Source: Spirosoma sp. SC4-14
GTDB taxonomy: Bacteria > Bacteroidota > Bacteroidia > Cytophagales > Spirosomataceae
NCBI RefSeq assembly: GCF_037201965.1
Contig: NZ_CP147518.1
Span: forward strand, 2,907,001 to 2,971,000
DNA: 64,000 nucleotides
Reading direction: 5' to 3'
Shown one piece after another: positions 31,623 through 40,040 of this stretch. A program made the position numbers and the translations under genes. The notes under the pieces are model-generated. The model did not search any database. It was not told where the DNA came from and was given only the letters and a program-made list of their open reading frames with translations. How positions within the stretch are numbered: the first letter of the stretch is position 1; each line of letters starts with the position of its first letter.

Positions 31623-34178
31623 CTATAAGTTCTTTAACGGTATGATTCGATACGTTTTCTGCTCCAGTTCCGTGAGCAGTTCATCCAGATGATCGTATAG
31701 TTTGTCGGTGCGGGCGGGGTCGGTGCCAATGTGCATGAGTAGAATAAACCCATTCAATCCTGACGGATTGCGTTGTTCATACGCCCGAATCGACTGTAGT
31801 ATGTCGGCACTGCTGCGGTAGTTAGGGGCATCGGGCGTGGTGTAGTCGGCATGGCTGAGGGTGCCGGGCGTGTAATTGATGAGCCGCAGACCGGCCTTTT
31901 TTGTCCAGATCGCAATGCTGTCGTTGTACCATTCGTAAGGCGGAAGAAAGAACAAAGCCTTGCTGCGTTGAATGCCAAAACGCCCGAGTGCCCGGTAATT
32001 GGCTTTCAGATCGGCCGTAAACTGGGCTTTCGTTACCAGCAGACTGTCCCGGTTTTTCCAGTCGCAATAGAGCAAATGCTGGTCAGAATGCGGGCCAACG
32101 TAATGCCCATCCCGACGCAATTGCTGAACGATTGGGCTGAAAGCAGGATTCCGCAGAAAGCGGCCTGTCAGAAAAAACGATGCTTTCAGTTTATGCTGAT
32201 GCAGAATTTTGGCAATTGTTTTCCCGCCGTCGGCAAACTCATCGCCCGTAAATACGATCGCTAGTTGGCGAACGCTGGTGTCGCCCCGAATTTTTGCTCC
32301 TTTCACATAGGTCGATTTCGTATCGCTCGGTAGTAATGACGAACCGGCTGGATTTGTGACAGACGTTTTCGGACGTTTTTCGCTTTGTTTCGCGGCCAGC
32401 AGATAGACCAGCGACGCCGTACCATCCATTGTGGGTTCGTTGGTGCTATAATCGCCAAAATCGTCGTGATAAACGGCTACATCGCTCTGAAATGCGGCAT
32501 ATTCGTCGGGCTCATGAAGCGTAATCCCAATCAGGTTTTTATAGATGCTCCCTCTGACGGGGCCATCTACCAGACCCCCATCAATCGGGTATTGTTTCAG
32601 ATGCGTAAAGGCCGAATGCGGATCGGTGGGCGTATCGGCATTGGCCGGAAGCCCATACACAAAACTGGTTCCCCACGGATTGCAGCCAAACAACCAGTCG
32701 AAATTGGCCTGTTCGAGGGCTGCATATTGCTGATCGCCAGTGAGCTGGCGATACCAAAGACATTGGGTCGCAAAGGAGGTTGTGAGGTTGTTGCTGCACC
32801 AGATGAACGGAACGCCCCGGTAAAAGGCATTTTGCCGGGCCCGTTGCCAGACCGTTTCAATTCCTTTTTTATAAAAATCGGTAACCTGTTTTCGCTGACT
32901 GACAGGCAGTTGTTTGGCAAGAGCAGCATGACCGATATTCACAAACGGATACCATTGATAATGACGGGCCGTATCGTTTTCGATCCAGGGCGTAACGGGC
33001 TCCTGACGGGCGTATTTCAGCGCTGTATTACGCCAGAGAATGGCCTGCTGGCTTCGTGTGCCCATCATATTGATCTGCTCAACCGATGCCAGTTCCATGT
33101 CGTCGGTGTAGTTGTCTTCTTCATAAAAATAAGGTGCCCGGCCCGGTGCCGTCTGGCAGTTGCCGGGTTTGTCCAGTCCCAACTGATAAGCCGATCGGGA
33201 GCGTTGGCGCAGTAAGTCAACATAGTGCCGATCAATATAGTCTGCCGGGCGACTCCGCATTAATTGATAGCCTAACGACAGTGCACTGCTGACCTTTCCG
33301 GCGGTTGAGGCTACACCCGTTGCACGATTTTTGTATTTGAACAGGCCCTGCGGTTCACCAGTCGCGAAATAAACCGGGCGTTCGTAACCTTTGCCATAAA
33401 AGTTATCTTCACCGGGTAAGCGCAAACCGGCGTGGTCACGGTCGTCGGCGAGCTGATTGAAAAGCCAGTTGTCGGTTGGATGCATTTTCAGCAACCAGTC
33501 GAGACCCCAGTGGGCTTCGTCGAGCACATCGGGTTGACCATTGGCACCCGCAAGGCCATTGGTCTGATACTGATCGCCAAAGGCGTCGGGAAAATCGCGG
33601 AGAGCGGCCAGCAGGTGATAGGTTGCATTGGCCGAGGTCGTCACATATTGAAGGTAATCCGATGCGTCGTGCCATCCGCCCGATACGTCGATGTGTGTGC
33701 TATCGGGCATGGGGCCATACATGGTATAGCCGTCGTGGGTGTGGCAGGAATCCTTCAGGAATGGATTGAAGCCGCTGCGTTGCTGGCGCATATAGCGCAG
33801 GCAAAAATCGGCAGCACCATCATATACATGCTCATCGATCCTGAAAATTGGAGAGCGCGTGCCGTCGTCGGTTCGGAGGTAATATCGACCGGGTTGCCGA
33901 TAGCCGCTAAAAGTAAGGCGGTACGTCTGTTTAAAGGGACCATAAGCGCCAAACCCCTGCCCAACTTCGCGTTGCAAAACAACCTGATCATTATCGGCAT
34001 TGACAAGCTGGAATCGCTGGGCTTTACCTTCGGTCAGGCTGCCCCACACGGCGGTTTTGGGGCTCGCTGGCTGGTACCCTAACAGGTTGATGCGAATGAC
34101 TGCCGACTCATCGGCGCGAACCATAAATGCAGCAGATCCTACCGTTAGCAGGACTATCAGAAGTATTCTCAAAAACAT
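31623..34178 (-). CDS. Bifunctional GH9 glycoside hydrolase - CE4-like polysaccharide deacetylase
   Basis: The 851-aa product starts at ATG 34178 (MFLRILLIVLLTVGSAA signal peptide). An Ig-like CelD_N domain (about 25-110) precedes a GH9 (alpha/alpha)6 domain with 'GGWHDASDY' (catalytic Asp pair, about 165) and 'DYSTNEPTMDGTASLVYLLA' (general-acid Glu, about 565). From about 610 a NodB-like deacetylase follows, with motif 1 'FTGDEFADGG', the metal-binding 'HSDQH' and 'LMHIG'. Both active sites look intact. GH9 enzymes include endoglucanases and exo-glucosaminidases; linkage to a deacetylase suggests a chitin- or chitosan-like substrate. It is the last gene of the 47422-31623 cluster. Confidence 0.9.
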   Translation of the reverse strand: MFLRILLIVLLTVGSAAFMVRADESAVIRINLLGYQPASPKTAVWGSLTEGKAQRFQLVNADNDQVVLQREVGQGFGAYGPFKQTYRLTFSGYRQPGRYYLRTDDGTRSPIFRIDEHVYDGAADFCLRYMRQQRSGFNPFLKDSCHTHDGYTMYGPMPDSTHIDVSGGWHDASDYLQYVTTSANATYHLLAALRDFPDAFGDQYQTNGLAGANGQPDVLDEAHWGLDWLLKMHPTDNWLFNQLADDRDHAGLRLPGEDNFYGKGYERPVYFATGEPQGLFKYKNRATGVASTAGKVSSALSLGYQLMRSRPADYIDRHYVDLLRQRSRSAYQLGLDKPGNCQTAPGRAPYFYEEDNYTDDMELASVEQINMMGTRSQQAILWRNTALKYARQEPVTPWIENDTARHYQWYPFVNIGHAALAKQLPVSQRKQVTDFYKKGIETVWQRARQNAFYRGVPFIWCSNNLTTSFATQCLWYRQLTGDQQYAALEQANFDWLFGCNPWGTSFVYGLPANADTPTDPHSAFTHLKQYPIDGGLVDGPVRGSIYKNLIGITLHEPDEYAAFQSDVAVYHDDFGDYSTNEPTMDGTASLVYLLAAKQSEKRPKTSVTNPAGSSLLPSDTKSTYVKGAKIRGDTSVRQLAIVFTGDEFADGGKTIAKILHQHKLKASFFLTGRFLRNPAFSPIVQQLRRDGHYVGPHSDQHLLYCDWKNRDSLLVTKAQFTADLKANYRALGRFGIQRSKALFFLPPYEWYNDSIAIWTKKAGLRLINYTPGTLSHADYTTPDAPNYRSSADILQSIRAYEQRNPSGLNGFILLMHIGTDPARTDKLYDHLDELLTELEQKTYRIIPLKNL

Positions 34179-34293
34179 AACGAAGCAACGGACCCGATAG
34201 CAGGCCATTGATCCGGGCAAGATAGGGAAACTTTAAGAATGCTCTACTAATTAAGGCGAGTTGAGCGCACGAAAAGCATTGTCGAGATGAGTT

Positions 34294-35103
34294 TTATGGA
34301 TAAACGGCTGTCGCTACTGGCTCAGATTCGGGTTTTACAGCGGTGAAGCGGTTAGCCTGAATGCGATCGTACTCGTTGACGTAATTGGGGTGTTCGGTGT
34401 GCATCAGGCGGTCCCAGATTCTGAAATAAAGCCCATAGTTGCCCCTGAATTTGCTATGATGCAGATTGTGATGTACTGACGTATTGATAAACTCGAACAG
34501 AAATGAATGCCGAAACCAGCGGGGAGCAACCTCATAGCCCAGATGTCCATACACATTAATGACGAATCCAACAAAGATGAACAGAACAACTGTCAGCAGA
34601 TGCATGGGAAGCAGACAGACAACAACAACCAGTACCGCACCTTCGGCCACGGCTTCCAGAAAGCTGAAGGAGTAGGAAGCCCAGGGCGATGGATTGGTCG
34701 ATTTATGGTGGAGCAGATGCGTATACGGAAACAGCCATTTGTGATGTAATAGCCGATGCATCCAGTAAAAATAGGTGTCGTGGAGCACCAGACTCAGCAC
34801 CAGACTGACTGCAATCCACCAGCCAGGGTAATCGCTTACGTGTTGATATACCTGCGTGTAGTGCCGGAAAGGTGTGTAGAGCACCAGAAATCCGATCAGG
34901 GCAAATACGGCTGTGGTTTGAAGCGAATGCAGAATTTCGCGCACAAAATCCTGCCGGACCGCCTGTCGACGCTGAATTTTCGATTTTGCAAAATAAGACG
35001 TAAAAAGTCTGTAGAAGAGCAGAAATGGGATGCCTGCCAGTATGAAATACCGAAGTGTGGATACACCAAAAATCCGACCGATAATTTCCAGTGAATGTTC
35101 CAT
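34294..35103 (-). CDS. Sterol desaturase / fatty acid hydroxylase family membrane enzyme
   Basis: The 269-aa product has about four to five hydrophobic helices and the eight-histidine di-iron signature: 'HDTYFYWMHRLLHH' (about 116-129), 'HLLHHKS' and 'HHNLHHSKFRGNYG' (about 216-229). The family inserts hydroxyl groups or double bonds into lipids or carotenoids. The exact substrate cannot be told from sequence. It lies between the gamma-glutamyltransferase and the GH9 fusion but is separated from the former by a long repeat-filled gap, so it may be transcribed separately. Confidence 0.85.
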   Translation of the reverse strand: MEHSLEIIGRIFGVSTLRYFILAGIPFLLFYRLFTSYFAKSKIQRRQAVRQDFVREILHSLQTTAVFALIGFLVLYTPFRHYTQVYQHVSDYPGWWIAVSLVLSLVLHDTYFYWMHRLLHHKWLFPYTHLLHHKSTNPSPWASYSFSFLEAVAEGAVLVVVVCLLPMHLLTVVLFIFVGFVINVYGHLGYEVAPRWFRHSFLFEFINTSVHHNLHHSKFRGNYGLYFRIWDRLMHTEHPNYVNEYDRIQANRFTAVKPESEPVATAVYP

Positions 35104-35111
35104 GGCAAAAA

Positions 35112-35298
35112 TCTATAATTGGTCATTGGTCAGTTGTCATTGGTAAATATAAACCGGAAAAGCTTTCCTGGGCTCTACTCGTCGGCGATACAATCGCGGA
35201 TAGGCGATAAATAGTAGCCATTTTTTTTCCTATGCGTCGCAAACGCGAACCTCAGGCATCCGCGATGCAATCGCGGTCCAGTGACCAATAACCAATGA
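35112..35298. repeat. Repeat-filled gap: TCATTGGT words and GATGCAATCGCGG palindromes
   Basis: The gap holds ATTGGTCATTGGTCAGTTGT, GCGATACAATCGCGGA (35185-35200, exact inverse of 24330-24345), CCGCGAT/ATCGCGG (35260-35276, sharing GATGCAATCGCGG with 6254-6266) and CAATGACTAATACCCAG (also the right arm of the 14309-14358 hairpin). It is a composite of at least two dispersed families. Confidence 0.7.
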
Positions 35299-37044
35299 CT
35301 AATACCCAGCCGCCTGACCGTCTTTTCGCATTTCGCTCGCTCCCCAGTAAATATGATTTACGGAGTCCCAGAGAATGGCCTGATAACCACCGAAGAAGTC
35401 CGTTTTGGTCAGGTGATGCCCGCGTCGTTCGAGTTCGGTGCGGACTTCGCTGGAAATACCACTTTCGAGCGCCAGCCGTCCGCCATCGGTCATGATGGTT
35501 CCGATGGGTTCACTACTCCCCGAATGGCTGAACCGGGCCGCGTCACCTGCTTCCTGAACGTTCATGCCAAAGTCGATAATGTTGCAGAGAACCTGCAAAT
35601 GGCCTTGGGGTTGCATGGCCCCGCCCATCACGCCGAAACTCAGAAACGGCTTGCCATTTTTTGTCGCAAAACCCGGAATGATGGTGTTGAAGGGGCGTTT
35701 GCCGGGTGCATAAACGTTGGCGTGACCGGGAGTTAGGTTGAAACTGGTGCCTCTATTATGAAAAACAAACCCCAACCCGTCGGGCACCATACCGCTGCCA
35801 AATTCGAGCATATTGCTCTGGATCAGGGAAACCATATTGCCTTCGTTGTCGGCAACCGTCAAGTATACCGTGTCGCCAGCGCGTAAGGTTGGGTCGGTAG
35901 CGTCGATGCGTTCGGAGGCTTTTTGGGGGTCGATGAGTTTACGGCGTTGGGCTGCATACGCTTTACTGAGCAGAGCCTCAACGGGTATTTTCGAAAAATC
36001 AGGATCGGCATAATAGCGGGCCCGATCCTCAAAAGCCAGTTTTTTCGCTTCAACCAAAAGATGTAAATAATCGGCGCTATTGTGTCCCAGGCTTTTCAGG
36101 TCGTAGCCTTCCAGAATGTTCAGCATCTGAAGCACCGCAATCCCCTGGCCATTAGGAGGAAGTTCATAAACCATATACCCCCGATAATCGACCGATACCG
36201 GATCGACCCAGGTGCTGTGCGTATTGGCCAGATCGTCTTTGCGCAGATAGATCCCGGTTCGTTTGGCGTACTGCTCCATAGCATCGGCTACCGGGCCATT
36301 GTAGAATCCATCGCGGCCCTGTCGGGCAATTATTTCGTAGGTTGCAGCCAGGTCAGGGTTTCGGAATAGTTGCCCTTCGACCGGTGCTTTCCCATCGATG
36401 AGGAACGTTTTTCGGAAATTGCCGAATTCGCCAACAATAGCCTCATTGTCGGCCAGCCGGTTGGCGGCTACCTGCCACGAATAGGCGATGACCTGTGGCA
36501 CCGGCACTCCTTCGCGGGCATAGCGGATGCTGGGAGCGAGCAGCGACGCAACCGGGAGTTTGCCAAATCGCTTATGGAGTTCGAACCAGCCATCTACCGC
36601 TCCCGGCACCGATACCGATAGAGGGCCATAAAGCGGAATTTGAGTGCGATTGCCCAGCACAGCTTTTAGTTTTTCATACGTGAGCCCTTTGGGCGATCGG
36701 CCGCTGGCATTCAGTCCATACAGCCTATGGTCTTTGGCCGACCAGACAATGGCAAACAGATCGCCACCAATGCCGCCGTTGTTGGGTTCAATTACACCAA
36801 GGGCGGCATTGGCTGCAATGGCCGCATCGACCGCCGTACCGCCCTGTTTCAATACGTCCAGGCCGATCTGCGTGGCCAGTGGATGGCTGGTGGCTACCAT
36901 GCCATGTTTGCCGAGCACCGGACTCCGGGTGGCAAAATTAGGTCCGGTGATGCGGTCGCCTTTGCCCGTTATTGACTGAGCAGGCAGCGAATAAACGGCA
37001 GATGCGAACAGGAGAGTCGCAAGACCAGTTTGTCGTAGTTTCAT
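35299..37044 (-). CDS. ggt: Gamma-glutamyltransferase
   Basis: The 581-aa product has a signal peptide and a full-length GGT. The N-terminal large-subunit part carries 'GGTAVDAAIAANAALGVIEPNNGGIGGDLF'. The autoprocessing nucleophile is the Thr of 'GDTVYLTVADNEGNMVS' (about residue 390). Further on are 'SNMLEFGSGMVPDGLGFVFHNRG' and 'GKRPFNTIIPG'. It cleaves gamma-glutamyl bonds, for example of glutathione, in the periplasm. It is downstream of the isomerase gene behind a terminator, so only loosely linked to the polysaccharide genes. Confidence 0.93.
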   Translation of the reverse strand: MKLRQTGLATLLFASAVYSLPAQSITGKGDRITGPNFATRSPVLGKHGMVATSHPLATQIGLDVLKQGGTAVDAAIAANAALGVIEPNNGGIGGDLFAIVWSAKDHRLYGLNASGRSPKGLTYEKLKAVLGNRTQIPLYGPLSVSVPGAVDGWFELHKRFGKLPVASLLAPSIRYAREGVPVPQVIAYSWQVAANRLADNEAIVGEFGNFRKTFLIDGKAPVEGQLFRNPDLAATYEIIARQGRDGFYNGPVADAMEQYAKRTGIYLRKDDLANTHSTWVDPVSVDYRGYMVYELPPNGQGIAVLQMLNILEGYDLKSLGHNSADYLHLLVEAKKLAFEDRARYYADPDFSKIPVEALLSKAYAAQRRKLIDPQKASERIDATDPTLRAGDTVYLTVADNEGNMVSLIQSNMLEFGSGMVPDGLGFVFHNRGTSFNLTPGHANVYAPGKRPFNTIIPGFATKNGKPFLSFGVMGGAMQPQGHLQVLCNIIDFGMNVQEAGDAARFSHSGSSEPIGTIMTDGGRLALESGISSEVRTELERRGHHLTKTDFFGGYQAILWDSVNHIYWGASEMRKDGQAAGY

Positions 37045-37067
37045 AGATGAAGGAGGTCAGTAAAAAA

Positions 37068-37100
37068 AACTTCCCGAAACGGGGTCGGTCTCGGGAAGTT
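37068..37100 (-). terminator. Rho-independent terminator of the isomerase gene
   Basis: On the minus strand the 10-bp stem AACTTCCCGA/TCGGGAAGTT (plus 37068-37077 and 37091-37100) is followed by a T run (plus A tract 37062-37069). It lies between the gene ending at 37174 and ggt. Confidence 0.85.
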
Positions 37101-37128
37101 GGTTAGGCAGTTCCGTAAGTTTCTGATA

Positions 37129-37175
37129 AGTGGTCAGTCCTAAAAAGTTTTCAAAACCTTTTAGGACTGACCACT
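37129..37175. repeat. Perfect 17-bp stem-loop at the stop codon of the isomerase gene
   Basis: AGTGGTCAGTCCTAAAA (37129-37145) pairs perfectly with 37159-37175 around a 13-nt loop. The inner arm touches the stop codon (37174-37176). A classical terminator follows about 30 nt later, so this one may protect the 3' end. Confidence 0.75.
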
Positions 37176-38037
37176 AGCCTTTCACTTTTTTCAGATAGGC
37201 GATGCTTAGCGGCACCTGAACATCTTCCTGATTGCTCTCGTCTTCAATATAATAATGTTTAATACCGGCTTTTTTTGCTGCTTTCAGCACGGCAGGCATA
37301 TCGATCTGACCATCGCCCAGTACGACATCGTTTTCGGGAGGTGTGCCACCACTGAGGTCGCCTTTAATACCTTTTTTGAGGTCTTTCAGGTGCATCAGCT
37401 TCCAGCGGCTACCGTATTTTTCTAACAGCTTCACCGGATTCGCTCCACCATGCGTAGCCCACAGAATATCCATTTCGAACGAAACATACCTCGGGTCGGT
37501 ATGCTGCACGATATAATCGAACAGGGTGCCGTTTTCGTAAGGACCGAATTCGTAACCATGATTGTGGTAGCAGAACGTAATGTCGTTGTCTTTCAGGTAT
37601 TTACCGGCTTTATTGAAAACCTCGACAGCTTTTTTCGCATCGTCGATGGTGAACTTACTTTTTTCGTGGGGTATCCAGGCGCACATTACATACTCAGCTC
37701 CCAGTGCTTTGGCATTTTTAACAATGCTCTCGGGGTCTTTAGTAAGTTGGTCGTAGCCAGCGCCGGTTGCGGTAATTTTGATGCCGCGCTGGTCGGTCAT
37801 TTTTTTGAATTCTTCGGGAGTTAGTCCTTTCGGAGCGCCCCCTTCCATTTCGGTAAAGCCAAGCGCTTTGATTTTATCCAGTGTTGCCGCAACACCGTTA
37901 GGAAACTGATTGCGGTAGGTGTATGATTCAACGCCTAACGGGAACGTATAGAGCGGTTTGCCCGACTGTGCCGAAACGCTGGTTAACGTGGCACAGAGCG
38001 CAGGGATCAGGAATAATGAATGAGCAGGTTTCAACAT
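37174..38037 (-). CDS. Sugar phosphate isomerase/epimerase-like TIM barrel, secreted
   Basis: The 287-aa product has a signal peptide (to about residue 23, SVSA-Q) and an AP-endonuclease-2/xylose-isomerase-like barrel: 'GVESYTYRNQFPNGVAATLDKIKALGFTEMEGG', 'FCYHNHGYEF' (about 158-167), 'VSFEMDILWATHGG', 'MHLKDLKKG' and 'YYIEDES' near the C-terminus supply the usual metal ligands. Many Bacteroidota export such proteins. The substrate is unknown, but association with SusCD and a sulfatase suggests a role in processing released sugars. Confidence 0.85.
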   Translation of the reverse strand: MLKPAHSLFLIPALCATLTSVSAQSGKPLYTFPLGVESYTYRNQFPNGVAATLDKIKALGFTEMEGGAPKGLTPEEFKKMTDQRGIKITATGAGYDQLTKDPESIVKNAKALGAEYVMCAWIPHEKSKFTIDDAKKAVEVFNKAGKYLKDNDITFCYHNHGYEFGPYENGTLFDYIVQHTDPRYVSFEMDILWATHGGANPVKLLEKYGSRWKLMHLKDLKKGIKGDLSGGTPPENDVVLGDGQIDMPAVLKAAKKAGIKHYYIEDESNQEDVQVPLSIAYLKKVKG

Positions 38038-38054
38038 ACCGTAAAACGATTTAA

Positions 38055-38100
38055 CTGGTTAGTCATTAGTAACGGGTCATTGGTCATTGGATTAGTTGTT
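38055..38100. repeat. Dispersed TCATTGGTCATTGG intergenic repeat
   Basis: GTTAGTCATTAGTAACGGG followed by GTCATTGGTCATTGG and a nearby CTAATCC/GGATTAG pair. These are the same words as at 35112-35298 and 52911-52973. It lies between the isomerase and the sulfatase genes. Confidence 0.55.
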
Positions 38101-38261
38101 GACAATAGCTTTTCAGCTAATCCAGAATGACCGGCCGGTGGCCCGGGTGACTGCATATCTGGAAGATAAAAGCTAGTTTTGGCTTACTACTACTGATCGT
38201 CAGTCACAGTGAAAAAAGGCATGTTGCCCGAATTGGCTGCTTTATGGAGCTAAATCAGCGA

Positions 38262-39788
38262 TTATTGCGCATCTTTTTCCCGGATGCGCTGAAGTTGCGC
38301 TTTCAATTGCTGAACCCGGCCGGGGTATTGATCGGCTACATTGTGTTTTTCGCCCAGATCCGTAGCCAGGTTATAGAGCTGTGGTTTTGGGTCGTTGCCA
38401 AGTTCGGTACTGGTATTTTTGTCGAAGGCTACCCGGTTGCTGGGTTCGATGTATTTCCAGTTGCCTTCAACAACAGACCAGGTGCCCGCATGTTCAACAA
38501 TGAGAGCCCGACCCGACAGATTACGGCCAAGCAATGCATCCAACTGGTTTTCTGAATCCATTGCATCGGCCTGATTGTAGGGTTGTTTGAGTAGTGCCGC
38601 AAAATCGGCCAGAAAATCGACCTGACTGATGGGCGCTTTGGAAACGCCCGCTTTCACTTCACCCGGCCAGCGAACCAGTAGCGGCACACGCGTACCGGCC
38701 TCAAAGGCACTGTATTTTCCGCCCCGCAACGGTCCGGCTGGTTTGTGGTCGCCAAGTTTTTCGACTGCCTGATCCTGATACCCATCATCGACCACCGGGC
38801 CGTTATCGCTCGATAGCACTACGATGGTGTTGTTGGTCAGGCCTAACCGATCAAGGGTTTTTAAGACTTCGCCCACTTCCCAGTCAAACTCAAGCAATGC
38901 ATCACCGCGGGGACCAAGCCCGCTTTTACCGACAAACCGGGGGGGCGGAACACGGGGTACGTGGATGTCGTGCGTGGCGAAATAGAGGAAAAATGGGTTT
39001 TTCTGATTGGCTTCGATAAACCGGATAGCCTGACCGGTAAACACATCGGCCATATCTTCATCTTTCCAGAGGGCGGCTTTCCCGCCTGTCATCCAGCCAA
39101 TTCGCCCTACACCGTTCACAATGGTCATGTCGTGGCCATGTGAGTGTTTCATGTTAAGTAGCTCAGGATTTTCGCGCCCTGTTGGCCAATCGCCAATTTT
39201 TTGGTTGTAATCGACCCGGATCGGATCGTTCGGATCGAGGTTGACAACGCGGTGATTTTCGACATACACACAGGGCACACGGTCGCCGGTGGCAGCCATG
39301 ATGTAGGAATGAGTAAAGCCTAATTCAATAGGGCCAGGTTTTAGTTCGCCATTCCAGTCAGGCCCTTCGGGTCCGCCGAGTCCCAGATGCCATTTACCCA
39401 CAGCCCCCGTCTGGTAGCCCGCTGCTTTAAACACGCCGGGGAGTGTACTTCGCCCCGGCCGGATGATCAGTGAGGCATTGCCTGGGGCTACGCCTGTCCC
39501 TTTCTGCCGCCAGGCATATTCGCCCGTCAGGAGCGAAAAGCGCGATGGCGTACAGGTAGCCGAGGTGGCGTAGGCGTTGGTAAAGCGAAGCCCCTGACTG
39601 GCCAGCCGGTCGACGTTGGGCGTTTTTATTTTCGCAGTGCCATAGCAGCTCAGATCGCCATAACCAATGTCGTCGGCATAAATCAGGACAACATTCGGGC
39701 GTTTGGCTGACTGCGCAATGGAGGTTGTTTCTGCCAGAACCAGTAGAAACAAAAATGCCAGTGTATAGGAAAGGAGTCGTTTTTGCAT
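38262..39788 (-). CDS. Secreted type I sulfatase (arylsulfatase family)
   Basis: The 508-aa product has a signal peptide (to about 25) and 'RPNVVLIYADDIGYGDLSCYG' metal ligands (about 29-49). The formylglycine site is CTPSRFSLLTG (Cys-type, about residue 83), with 'GKWHLG' and 'VVLSSDNGP' further on. The Cys type needs oxidation to formylglycine by an anaerobic or aerobic maturase; none is in this window. It removes sulfate esters from sulfated glycans. It lies in the SusCD pair 2 transcription direction, consistent with use of a sulfated polysaccharide. Confidence 0.93.
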   Translation of the reverse strand: MQKRLLSYTLAFLFLLVLAETTSIAQSAKRPNVVLIYADDIGYGDLSCYGTAKIKTPNVDRLASQGLRFTNAYATSATCTPSRFSLLTGEYAWRQKGTGVAPGNASLIIRPGRSTLPGVFKAAGYQTGAVGKWHLGLGGPEGPDWNGELKPGPIELGFTHSYIMAATGDRVPCVYVENHRVVNLDPNDPIRVDYNQKIGDWPTGRENPELLNMKHSHGHDMTIVNGVGRIGWMTGGKAALWKDEDMADVFTGQAIRFIEANQKNPFFLYFATHDIHVPRVPPPRFVGKSGLGPRGDALLEFDWEVGEVLKTLDRLGLTNNTIVVLSSDNGPVVDDGYQDQAVEKLGDHKPAGPLRGGKYSAFEAGTRVPLLVRWPGEVKAGVSKAPISQVDFLADFAALLKQPYNQADAMDSENQLDALLGRNLSGRALIVEHAGTWSVVEGNWKYIEPSNRVAFDKNTSTELGNDPKPQLYNLATDLGEKHNVADQYPGRVQQLKAQLQRIREKDAQ

Positions 39789-39881
39789 ACCAGACGGAAA
39801 CGTTAGACTTCTACTGCCACTACAAAGGGTTTTTAGGCAAGTCTATAATGATCAGATCGGGGCTGATGCAGTCCAGTACAC

Positions 39882-39916
39882 AAAAAAAGCCCCGGCAATG
39901 GGATTTGCCGGGGCTT
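39882..39916 (-). terminator. Rho-independent terminator of the large unknown secreted protein gene
   Basis: The 12-bp stem AAGCCCCGGCAA (39887-39898) / TTGCCGGGGCTT (39905-39916) is followed on the minus strand by a T run (plus A tract 39882-39888). It separates the SusCD-unknown unit from the sulfatase. Confidence 0.9.
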
Positions 39917-40040
39917 ATATGAAAGCGATAACAACCTAAAAACGTAGGATTGGGAACTTTATTGTGTGCTCTGAAACAGAATTGAACTTATTTTTCACAT
40001 TTTTTTGCTGATAGAACCGCATTGGCAGGCCAGCAGCTTT

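Noticed and set aside
32385..33215. 276-codon plus-strand open frame
   Set aside because: Antisense to the GH9-deacetylase fusion. No family match.
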